A stretch of 64,000 bases of DNA from Acidobacteriota bacterium (GTDB taxonomy: Bacteria; Acidobacteriota; Vicinamibacteria; Vicinamibacterales; UBA8438). The DNA is taken from positions 1-64,000 of the forward strand of contig VXME01000091.1 in the NCBI GenBank assembly GCA_009861545.1, given 5' to 3'. Of this stretch, positions 17,901-25,391 are shown piece by piece. Within the stretch, counting starts at the first letter, position 1. Every line of letters starts with the position of its first letter. The position numbers and the translations under genes are program-made. The notes beneath the pieces are model-generated. The model did no database searches. It saw nothing but the letters and a program-made list of their open reading frames with translations, and was not told the DNA's origin.

Positions 17901-19462
17901 ACGTCCTGCGGTCGCTGTTGGGCGTGATGAAGCCGTTGGATGAAACGGTTTTCGACCGCTACTTCGGCGGGGCATGCGACGAAAACAATCCCCGCAGCCA
18001 GTATTTCCTTCTAGTATTCGCGAAAGGCAGCGGTACGCTTGTTTCCCGGCGTTCCCGGGACTATATCGCGTTGCTGACGACCTCGCAGTCGGAGCTGGTC
18101 CGAATGGCCGCATTGGAGAGGAGCTTTCGCCTCCGGGACGAGAAGCTCATGAGACAGGTGGTTGATTCCGGGTGGCGCGCGGAGAGAGGAGAGGAGAGGA
18201 ATAGCTACGAGAATGCGTATGGCTCCGCGATTTTGGCGGAAGGGGTGGTGCGCGACTGGATCTCAGTCGATGAAGCATTGGATAAGATGTCTTCGCGACA
18301 CTACGGCTGGGCTGCAAGATGGCTTGGCTCGACCGCCGCACAAGAAGTTGCGCGACGGATTGACTTTTCTATAGGCGCTGCGCTCGGAGTGCAGGTGGAG
18401 AACACGCTGCCGGACGTAGAGTACCGGTGCCGGCAGGAAGGGCAGCCGAACTCGTTTCCGTACTGGGTAACAGAAAGGGAAGGACAATCGGATGTTGTTG
18501 CCGAAGCAATGAAGCGTCCACGGAGTGACGAGGCATTCGAAGAGCAGGAGAGGCGGCGGCACGAAGCATTCGAGACGTTCAGGAAGAAGGTGGATCAGGC
18601 GAATGCGGGGATCCTGCTCGACGACATCGCCAAGGAGGAATTCGAGGCGATTGTGGATGCAGCTCCAGACGTCGCGGATCGCTGGTACCGCTTGTTTTCG
18701 GGACTGAGTGAGTGTGGAAGGCAGCCTGTTCACAACCTGGTTCTGATGCTTGCGTACGCGTTGCGAGAACGATGCCCGAAGCGGGCCGTGGCGCTGCTCA
18801 GGGCGGTCTACGGGCAGGTTGGACCCATTCGGTTCACGGTCGGCCGCGCGAGAGTGCCGCTGGCGGCGGCGATTGCGTGGAGTGCGGCAGGGAGTGACGC
18901 TGGACGTGAGTGGTGCCATGAGCGGCTGAATCTGGCGAGGAATGATCATGAGCTCGCCGTGGAGGTGTTGGCTGCCTTGTCGAGTCGGGAGGAGGCGGCG
19001 TTGTCCGAATTCATTCGCGAGCGGCTGGACAGGGAAGAGCCGGAGGGCATCGCGAGGGCGCTGCTCGTGGCGGGATTCTCGAATCAGGAGGATCGGAACA
19101 AGGACGTGCTCTATCGCTACAGAGAAGCAAAGGGGTTCATTGGCGAGGCGTACAGGGCGGCGAAGCATGCACTTGATCGGGACGGATGGGCTCGGTACTG
19201 GTTCGAGGAGATGTGCAAGGCGGACCGCCCGACGGAGTTCTGGCGGTATTCCATACTGTTCACCAAGATTGTGGACGGCCGGTTCGCAACATGGCACTCC
19301 GAGTACACACGGCAAGAAGAACCGATGCGCCTGTTTTGGCCGAGCTTAGACGGGGAAGTGAACAGGCGGATAGAGAAGTGGCGCAAACACCGGGAAAAGA
19401 CGCTGTTCGGCGGGAAGAGGCCGGCGGACGTGTTTCTGCCTGTCGGGAAGAGGCCCAGGTGA
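14909..19462 (+). CDS. PD-(D/E)XK nuclease-STAND NTPase, Avs-like sensor
   Basis: A 1517-residue three-part protein. Residues 1-130 form a Mrr/PD-(D/E)XK-like nuclease: E28, D55 in QFGSDG, and E68-x-K70 in FECKRY. A P-loop NTPase follows, with Walker A LGGEGAGKSW near 254-263, Walker B LIVVIDGVNQ near 337-346 and a sensor-like GGRLIITVRTTYY. The remaining ~1000 residues are helical and without sharp repeats, as in the target-binding arms of STAND sensors. Effector plus STAND plus long helical sensor is the plan of antiviral Avs proteins, which cut DNA on binding a phage protein. The gene overlaps the ARH stop by one nt and looks lower in GC than pglX. I cannot assign it to a named Avs type. 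Confidence 0.8.
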   Translation: MTTLAPSHLEALKSFLLELRATGDDGFEGLMASVLTSITGISFRLAASGSQFGSDGTAVREEDGVSFECKRYKDKIPRSKILSKIAELSLSTASVDAWVLCATSKVSAQIACDVRKHGREFGIGTIVLDWAGVLPRLAVAVAMSTDATRQALGADASVSAAVQAVRATSDFNACAEELRLDLREPLVGTEVARQANAAWLTAALASREQAILAFGEPLSPLDEAHGTARLRADLVARVQPFMTGDAAGTILCVLGGEGAGKSWLVAHCWSRVDRRPLMVVLRPRDCQEVVGPDDCESLLASELPAQAGGPVNDGVVSGWRRKLARWRNGRRPDRPRLIVVIDGVNQRPQVDWARVIDAFGDALNRLGGRLIITVRTTYYEARLQPRLVAPVEELSVPEWTATERDEILAANGIDHTVLHRGQDAHAAVGRSLLNPRLLGIAVRLLKVKTVEHIDELSVNHLLFEHLRTREQESRNPEPAHECVRRLRTHAEAVLRRHQKGLSDDVTVFDAEDVQSVADGRYFVPVDGDPTRYALHDDGLVLAFGLVVLDRLRIALRNDRDLAAELDAAIDPIAALDQTAAALMGALTYACIDDEQPDEIVVALLRAFAELQNPNHEDLEAFKSLARTRSPAFLEAARRLCLAGWNQPNVDWIEAALVSSKAHDDVLRNIQIAVAGWLRCFSLEPSVGVRGGVSAEERAKGTEKINDDLRSLSSAERQLLEGMEETVGDIEALTRLAFTLMSGGPIAPFAKGIVQWCLAHMLNQKGWPYDVLGYVVRLNRVDWRAARAGLLKEGAIFRRTDVSRPGSWALIVLLEATGEPGDAREAEELRAKVSDFEPRRGWRLVEQYCSSDPCDPSASKPIGIAATAGRYETIDVSSLYGGPYRTGEDLFCEMARPGVVRFEAEVGVSKYREFAEEVLKRRGASLKRGLFFLRPHSALLTREMALKLAAECEKRLGATSDVPERDRWWMAQDQLLLAFPKLSAEEQVKALLGTTVGKDVLRSLLGVMKPLDETVFDRYFGGACDENNPRSQYFLLVFAKGSGTLVSRRSRDYIALLTTSQSELVRMAALERSFRLRDEKLMRQVVDSGWRAERGEERNSYENAYGSAILAEGVVRDWISVDEALDKMSSRHYGWAARWLGSTAAQEVARRIDFSIGAALGVQVENTLPDVEYRCRQEGQPNSFPYWVTEREGQSDVVAEAMKRPRSDEAFEEQERRRHEAFETFRKKVDQANAGILLDDIAKEEFEAIVDAAPDVADRWYRLFSGLSECGRQPVHNLVLMLAYALRERCPKRAVALLRAVYGQVGPIRFTVGRARVPLAAAIAWSAAGSDAGREWCHERLNLARNDHELAVEVLAALSSREEAALSEFIRERLDREEPEGIARALLVAGFSNQEDRNKDVLYRYREAKGFIGEAYRAAKHALDRDGWARYWFEEMCKADRPTEFWRYSILFTKIVDGRFATWHSEYTRQEEPMRLFWPSLDGEVNRRIEKWRKHREKTLFGGKRPADVFLPVGKRPR

Positions 19463-19551
19463 TGCGTGGAAATGCGATGGCGGTGGCGCTCCCGTGGGGT
19501 TGCATGTGATGGCGGAGTGCGGACGACCGGTCGGACAGGAGACACCCTGCG

Positions 19552-21070
19552 ATGTCCATCCTTGACGCGTCGTTGCGGAAGACCTGGGAGGCGTTGCGCG
19601 CGCAGAAGCAGGTGCAGGACGACTTCCTCGACGAGGTCCGGCTGAAGGGCCTGCGCGGGATTCGCAACCTGCGGGTGGCGTTCGACTACCCGGTGTCGGT
19701 GGTCGCAGGCCCGAACAGGTGCGGCAAGTCCACGGTGCTGTTCGCCTGCGCGGCGGCGTATGCGCCGGCCGGTCGGAGCGCTCGCACCCATACACCGGCC
19801 GCGTTGTTTCCGGGCTTCTCGGACGGCGGCGAGAGCGGGTTCGTCGACGAGGGGGGCGGGACGGCACTGGAGTTCTACTATCTCGCCGCCGGCGCCCGCT
19901 ACTCGATGGTGTGGAAGAAAGGCCGGTCGTGGAGCCGGAGCTTCATGGGCCGGAAGGACGTGCGCCAGCCCGAACGAGCGTTGTACCTCCGAACGCTCGC
20001 CAACCTGACGAATCCCTCCGAGGTGCGCGGCCTGCTGCAGCTCGGTCGCGGGACCTTCGACGCGGAGGAGATCGCTCCCGATCTGCTGCTGTTCGCCCGC
20101 CGCATCCTGCCGCAGAAGTACCACGGCGTCTCGCTGATTCGCGGGCGCAACCGGGACCTCCTGTTCGCCGGGTTGGACCACCATGACGCCGTCCGCTACT
20201 CGGAGTTCCACATGTCCGCGGGTGAGCGCGCCATCCTGCGGATGTCCAAGGACGTCTCCAGCCTGAAACACGCTGTCGAGCACGACCGGGCTGTGGGTCG
20301 TCACCACCACCTGCAAATCGCAGCAGCAACTCATGCTGGAGCTGCAGCGGATCGCGCCGCCCGAAGGCCGGATCTTCCTCAAGCGGGATGCGGCGACGCT
20401 CGACGTCACGCGGCGGCCTGGCTGGCGCGACATCTTCCAGAAGGCCCTGTACGGCCTTCCGCCACCTCGTCCTCGCAGAGGATGGACAAGCGATCCGTCG
20501 ACTGGGTGATCCTGGGCGTGCTCGACGTGTTGAACTACCGCAACGGCACCCGCCACGACGACTTCGTCATCGGCCGCGATACCGGCAGCGACGAGTTCCG
20601 GGGGCACGTTCACGCGTTCGGCAAGTTCGGGAGGCTGGCCGGCTTCGTCTTCGTGCTCGCCGGCGACGCCGAGGACAGGGCGCCCGCCCCTGATCGAGGC
20701 GGCGAGCCGGTACGGCCACAAGCTCGACCCCCTGTTCCTGCCCGGCCGCAGCGCGCCGGAAGCGTGGATCTGGAACGCCGTCCGGGACCGGCCGGACGAG
20801 TACGCGCGGGAGTACGGACTGACCGTGGCGGACCTGCGCGCACGACTGGCGTCCATCGAACAGACGTTCGCCGGCGACGCGACGACCCGCCGGCAGGACA
20901 TACCGAAAGCGATGGTGCGGGCGTTGTCGGACGAGTTGACGCGGTCCGTGCCCGAGATTGCGCGGATCGCCGGCAGACTGGAAACCGAGGCGGCCCGTGG
21001 AGAGATGGCCGCGTTCAGCGTCGGGCTCACGGAGCAGATCGACGCGTCGCGGCAGGCAGGCGCCCGCTGA
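19552..21070 (+). pseudogene. OLD-family ATPase/TOPRIM nuclease gene, rearranged and frameshifted
   Basis: The N-terminal ATPase half is readable from ATG 19552: Walker A VAGPNRCGKSTV and signature SAGERAILRMSKDVSS. At 20269 the reading breaks. The segment coding the H-loop (VTTHSPVVLDSV) is present only on the opposite strand at 20269-20319, and the Walker B segment is absent. Similarity resumes with QQQLMLELQRIA and PPEGRIFLKRD. Three further frame changes follow near 20455, 20497 and 20690, linking TOPRIM-like pieces (HLVLAEDGQA, LGVLDVLNYRNG, FVFVLAGDAED) to the C-terminal LFLPGRSAPEAWIW part, which ends at 21070. The neighbours are intact, so this looks like local decay or a local assembly fault. 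An intact gene would encode a class 1 OLD-like nuclease of roughly 500 residues. Confidence 0.78.
20269..20319 (-). other. 51-bp inverted and displaced H-loop segment
   Basis: Read on the minus strand these 51 bases give exactly 17 codons, DLQVVVTTHSPVVLDSV, the canonical H-loop of an OLD/ABC ATPase. In intact relatives this segment lies on the coding strand between ELQRIA and PPEGRIF. Here those two pieces are joined directly, and the segment sits upstream of QQQLM in reverse, in place of the missing Walker B region. Confidence 0.75.
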
Positions 21071-21258
21071 TGGCAGAGTACCCGTGGTTCTGGAGCTGTC
21101 CCGGCGTCGGCTTGCTGGCCGAGCGCACGGATTTTCTCGGCGGCCCCGAGTTCGACGGCAACCGCTGGAACGACCCGCACCATACGAACGCGGTGAAGCG
21201 GGCCGCACGGGCGCGCGAGGCGGTCGAGGCGGGCTGGAGGGAAGGCGATGGTCGATGA
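21070..21258 (+). CDS. Stand-alone PglX C-terminal segment (62 aa)
   Basis: This short reading frame is a second, diverged copy of the PglX C-terminus. EYPWFWSCPG, ERTDFLGG, EFDGNRWND and HTNAVKRAARAR line up with the last ~56 residues of the pglX product; about 38 of those 56 aligned residues are identical by eye. The ATG at 21070 overlaps the stop of the decayed OLD gene, and the 3' end overlaps the ATG of the PHP-SMC gene by 11 nt, so it lies within a coupled series. It may be a functional small subunit, or the 3' scar of a second pglX lost when cargo was inserted. I cannot tell which from sequence alone. Confidence 0.7.
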   Translation: MAEYPWFWSCPGVGLLAERTDFLGGPEFDGNRWNDPHHTNAVKRAARAREAVEAGWREGDGR

Positions 21259-24055
21259 TCGGGATTCACGATGGCGGTATCCCGGCGCACGCTGGTGGAA
21301 GTTCGATCTGCACACGCATACGCCGGCCTCGGTCGACTACGGCAAAGGGCCGACGCAGACGTCGCCGAGAGACTGGCTCCTGGACTACATGCGCGCAGGC
21401 GTGGACTGCGTGGCGGTGACGGACCACAACTCCGGGGAGTGGATCGACGAGCTGAAGGCGGCTCTGGCGGCGCTGGAACGGGAGGCATCGTCGGACTACC
21501 GGCCGCTGTATCTGTTTCCGGGGGTCGAGATCACCGCCAACGGTGGGATACACGTGCTGGCGGTGCTCGATCCCGGCAAGGGGGCGAGCGACGTCGCGAC
21601 GTTGCTCGGCGCGGCGGGGTATGGGGGCGAGCCGGGGCGCAGTGACGTCGCCGCGAGCAAGGCGCCCATCGGGGTGGTGGAGGCCATCCTGGACGCGGGC
21701 GGCATACCGATTCTCGCGCACGTTGACGGCCCCTCGGGAGCTGGAGCATTGCCGGGCAACACCTTGAAGCCGTTGCGGGACGTGGAGGGGCTGCTCGCCG
21801 TGGAGGTGGTGGACACCGGCGGCGAGATACCCGGCGCGTACCGGAAGAATCGACCTGCCTGGGCGGAGGTGCTCGGTTCCGACTCCCACCACCCGTCGGG
21901 CGCGGACGCGGCGCGCTTCCCGGGATCTCACTACACGTGGGTCAAGATGGCCCGTCCATCGCTCGAAGGGTTGTGCCTGGCGCTGCTCGACGGCGGCGGC
22001 TTCTCGATTCGCCGCAGCGACGAGGCGGAAGCGCTGGATCCCTTCGCGAGACCCAGGCATTTCGTCGAAGCCATCGAGATCGGCGAGGCGCGGTACATGG
22101 GGCGCGGCGAGCCGTCGAGGCTCGAGTTCCATCCGGCGTTCAATGTCCTCGTGGGCGGGCGCGGCACGGGCAAGTCCACGGTTGTTCACGCACTGCGGAT
22201 CGCGTCCGGCCGGGAACGAGAACTGCAGAGTCTCGACAAGGCCAGCGACCCGCGCGTGACGTTCGAGCGCTTCAACGGCGTTCCGGCCGACCGCCGCAGC
22301 AAGGGGGGGCTGACCGAGAGGACGGTGATTCGGTGGATCGTCATGCGTGACGGCGTTCGGCATCGGGTGATCTGGCGGCGCCAGGGGAACACCGTCAGCG
22401 TGCAGGAGGACGCGGGCGATTCGAATTGGAGGGCGGCGCCGGTCCAGGCCGTGACGCCGACGCGGTTTCCCCTGCGGATGTTCGGGCAGGGGCAGATCGC
22501 GGCCCTGGCGGGCGAGAACCAGCAGCCGCTGTTGCAAGTGATCGACGACGCGGCCGATGTGGTCGAGCTGCGGCGAGAGCTCAGGGAGGCGTGCCAGGCG
22601 TTCTACGCGTCGCGGGCGAGGATCCGGGAAGTCGAAGGCCAGCTCGCTCGTCGTGACGGCCTCGTGGTCGAGCAGCAGGATGTCGGGCGCAAGCTGGCCC
22701 GCTTTGAGGACGCCGGGCACCGGGACGTGCTGTCGGCCTACCGGCAGCGCAACCGGCAGCGGCGGGAGCTGGACCGGCAGTTCGAAGCGGCGGCGTCGAT
22801 GCCTGCACGCATCGAAGTTCTGGCCGGCGAGCTGGTGGCCGATGACCTGCCGGACGGCCTGTTCGTTCCCGATTCGGCGGACGCGCCGGAGGTCCTCGAC
22901 GTTGTCGGTCGTCTCGCCGCCGGCGTAGACCAGGCGGCGGGCCGGCTGCGGACCGCCGCGGAAGATCTGCGCGACGCCATCGAGACTCAGCGTGCGGCGT
23001 TGGAGAAGAGCGCTTGGCATACGGCCGTGGGTGACGCGCGCGCAGACTACGAGAAACTGGTCGGAGCTTTGCGCGCGGAGGGCGTCGACGACCCGAGCGA
23101 GTACGGGCGCCTGATGCAGGAGCGCCAGCGGCTCGATGCCGAGATCGAACGGCTGGACTCGTTGCGGGAAGAGCGCGACCGGCTGATCGAGCAATCACGA
23201 TCGCGGCGGCAGGCGGTTGGGGCAGCGCGCCGGGCGGTGAGCGACGCCCGCGTCGCGTTTCTCGAGAACGCACTGGCCCGGAACCGTTTCGTCCGCATTC
23301 GAAGCCGCCTGTACGGGGGCGATCCGCAGGTGGTCGAGAGGTCGCTTCGCGACACGCTGGGCGTCACCGACGACCGTTTCGGCGAGGACATCCTGGTCAT
23401 GGAGGGGGATCGTGCCCGCAAGGGCGAGGTCGCCGAGCTGCTCGCCGGCCTGCCGGACGATCCGGACCGGCGCCGCGAAGCGATCGAGCAGCGCATCGAG
23501 CGGCTGAAGGAACGCATGGTCGCGGCGGCGGCCGGGAACGGTGACTTCGGCGGCCACTTCAACAACTACTTCGAGCGCGAGTGCGGCAAGCGTCCCGAGC
23601 TGCTCGACAAGCTGCTCACCTGGTTCCCGGAGGACGGGTTGGATGTCGAGTACAGCCGGCGGGGAGACGGCACGGATTTCCGGCCCATCGGGCAGGCCTC
23701 GGCGGGGCAGCGCTCGGCGGCCATGCTGGCTTTCCTGCTGGCGCACGGCGAGGAGCCGCTGGTGCTGGATCAGCCCGAGGACGACCTCGACAATCACCTC
23801 ATCTACGACCTGGTCGTACGCCAGATCAGGGAGAACAAGGCGAGGCGGCAGATCATCGTGGTGACGCACAACCCGAACGTGGTCGTGAATGGTGACGCGG
23901 AGATGCTCCACGTGCTCGACTTCCGTCGGGGGCAGTGCGTGGTGGGCAAGTCGGGGTCGCTGCAGGACAGGGAGTTGCGCGAGGAGGTCTGCCGCGTGGT
24001 CGAAGGCGGGCGCGAGGCGTTCGCCAGTCGCTACCGGCGTCTCGGGCGGAGTTGA
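21248..24055 (+). CDS. PHP-SMC hybrid ATPase, TrlF-like
   Basis: A 935-residue protein joining an N-terminal PHP phosphoesterase domain to an SMC/ABC-type ATPase. PHP motifs are DLHTHT near residues 20-25 and AVTDHNSGEW near 58-67. The ATPase has Walker A VGGRGTGKST near 302-311, a long charged coiled coil through about 430-760, signature QASAGQRSAA, Walker B PLVLDQPEDDLDN near 837 and H-loop VVTHNPNVVV. This is the TrlF-family layout, found in many defence islands. The PHP part is probably a metal-dependent nuclease or phosphatase controlled by the ATPase. It overlaps the upstream short frame by 11 nt and is followed after 3 nt by an AlbA/GHKL gene. Confidence 0.85.
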   Translation: MVDDRDSRWRYPGARWWKFDLHTHTPASVDYGKGPTQTSPRDWLLDYMRAGVDCVAVTDHNSGEWIDELKAALAALEREASSDYRPLYLFPGVEITANGGIHVLAVLDPGKGASDVATLLGAAGYGGEPGRSDVAASKAPIGVVEAILDAGGIPILAHVDGPSGAGALPGNTLKPLRDVEGLLAVEVVDTGGEIPGAYRKNRPAWAEVLGSDSHHPSGADAARFPGSHYTWVKMARPSLEGLCLALLDGGGFSIRRSDEAEALDPFARPRHFVEAIEIGEARYMGRGEPSRLEFHPAFNVLVGGRGTGKSTVVHALRIASGRERELQSLDKASDPRVTFERFNGVPADRRSKGGLTERTVIRWIVMRDGVRHRVIWRRQGNTVSVQEDAGDSNWRAAPVQAVTPTRFPLRMFGQGQIAALAGENQQPLLQVIDDAADVVELRRELREACQAFYASRARIREVEGQLARRDGLVVEQQDVGRKLARFEDAGHRDVLSAYRQRNRQRRELDRQFEAAASMPARIEVLAGELVADDLPDGLFVPDSADAPEVLDVVGRLAAGVDQAAGRLRTAAEDLRDAIETQRAALEKSAWHTAVGDARADYEKLVGALRAEGVDDPSEYGRLMQERQRLDAEIERLDSLREERDRLIEQSRSRRQAVGAARRAVSDARVAFLENALARNRFVRIRSRLYGGDPQVVERSLRDTLGVTDDRFGEDILVMEGDRARKGEVAELLAGLPDDPDRRREAIEQRIERLKERMVAAAAGNGDFGGHFNNYFERECGKRPELLDKLLTWFPEDGLDVEYSRRGDGTDFRPIGQASAGQRSAAMLAFLLAHGEEPLVLDQPEDDLDNHLIYDLVVRQIRENKARRQIIVVTHNPNVVVNGDAEMLHVLDFRRGQCVVGKSGSLQDRELREEVCRVVEGGREAFASRYRRLGRS

Positions 24056-24058
24056 TGC

Positions 24059-25324
24059 ATGTTTGACAGTCGCAAGGAGCTGCTGGACCGCATACGGCTC
24101 GGCGAGGCCGCGTTCCTGGAGTTGCAGGAGGTGCGCTTCGCGGGCGGCAAGGTGAAGGGACCTGGGCGCGACGAGCTGGCCGACGAGCTGGCGGCGTTCG
24201 CGAACGGTCGTGGTGGCGTGTGTCTGCTGGGCGTCGAGGACAGGCCGCGCGAGATCGTGGGCATTCCCGTCGACCGTCTGGAGGCCGTGGTCGTCTTCGT
24301 CCGGGAGATCTGCACGGACTCCATCGATCCGCCGCTCGCGCCGGTCATCGATCCGTTGTGGTTGCCGGCGACGAGCGGCGAAGAGCTCGCCGTCGTCAGG
24401 ATCGACGTGCCGCGCAGCCTGTTCGTGCACCGGAGCCCGGGGGGATTCCTGCACCGCGTGGGTGACGCCAAGCGCGTGATGTCGTCCGAGTATCTCGGGC
24501 GGTTGTTCGAGCAGTGCAGTCGGACGGGCATCATTCGGTTCGACGAACAGAGCGTGGCCAGCGCGAGGATCGAGGACTTGGCGGCGGGCCTGTGGGAGCG
24601 ATTCCGCACGTCGCGCACCGGAGACGCACGCGACGGACTGTTGACCAAGCTGGGGTTGGCCCGCGGGGACGAGGGTGGGACGCTCCGCCCGACCGTCGCC
24701 GGCGTGCTGATGGCCACGGACGATCCGCGGCGGTGGCTGCCCAATGCGTTCATCCAGGCCGTCGCCTACCGGGGGACCCGGATTCAACCCGATCAGTCGG
24801 GAGATCCGTATCAGCTCGACGCCGCCGACATCGCCGGTCCGTTGGACGCTCAGGTCGAGCTGGCGTGCCGTTTCGTCGCGAGGAACATGAAGGTCGCGGC
24901 GTTCAAGCATCTGGGGCGGGCCGACCGGCCGCAGTTCGACATGGAGGCCGTGTTCGAGGCGGTCGTCAACGCGGTCGCCCATCGGGACTACTCGATTCAC
25001 GGATCCAAGATTCGGTTGCGTCTCTTCGACGACCGGCTGGAGCTGTTTTCGCCGGGCGGGATTCCCAATGCGATGACCGTCGAAGGCCTTGCACACCTGC
25101 AGTCCGCGCGAAACGAGGTCGTCACCAGTCTGCTGGCCAAGTGCCCGGTGCCGGCCGAGATTCCGTGGCTCCGGACGGATCGGGTCACCCTGATGGACAA
25201 GCGCGGTGAAGGTGTGCGGATCATCCTGGACAACGGAGAGCGACTGGCAGGCAGGGCGCCCGAGTATCGACTCGTGGACGAGGCGGAGCTCGTGTTGACG
25301 ATGCATGGAGCGGGCGCCGAGTGA
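24059..25324 (+). CDS. AlbA_2 (Schlafen-like) plus GHKL ATPase protein, copy 2
   Basis: A 421-residue paralog of the protein at 8644-9936 with the same layout. The AlbA_2 part reads FLELQEVRFAGGKVKGPG, then LADELAAFANGRGGVCLLGV; the GHKL N-box is EAVVNAVAHRDYSIHG near residues 300-315. It starts 3 nt after the PHP-SMC gene, so the two form a coupled pair. In both places in this operon the AlbA/GHKL gene directly follows an ABC-type ATPase module, which suggests a shared accessory or regulatory job. It could act as a nucleic-acid-binding ATP-dependent regulator. The identity of its target is not visible. Confidence 0.8.
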   Translation: MFDSRKELLDRIRLGEAAFLELQEVRFAGGKVKGPGRDELADELAAFANGRGGVCLLGVEDRPREIVGIPVDRLEAVVVFVREICTDSIDPPLAPVIDPLWLPATSGEELAVVRIDVPRSLFVHRSPGGFLHRVGDAKRVMSSEYLGRLFEQCSRTGIIRFDEQSVASARIEDLAAGLWERFRTSRTGDARDGLLTKLGLARGDEGGTLRPTVAGVLMATDDPRRWLPNAFIQAVAYRGTRIQPDQSGDPYQLDAADIAGPLDAQVELACRFVARNMKVAAFKHLGRADRPQFDMEAVFEAVVNAVAHRDYSIHGSKIRLRLFDDRLELFSPGGIPNAMTVEGLAHLQSARNEVVTSLLAKCPVPAEIPWLRTDRVTLMDKRGEGVRIILDNGERLAGRAPEYRLVDEAELVLTMHGAGAE

Positions 25325-25391
25325 TGTCAGAGACCGACCCTGACGGGAAGTGCAGCAGCGCGGGCCGGCCACGGCGACGGAAGGACCGGAC

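Noticed and set aside
19117-21315. 732-codon minus-strand frame across the decayed OLD gene
   Set aside because: Only the 17-codon H-loop segment is meaningful; the remainder is antisense shadow. The segment is explained by a local inversion.
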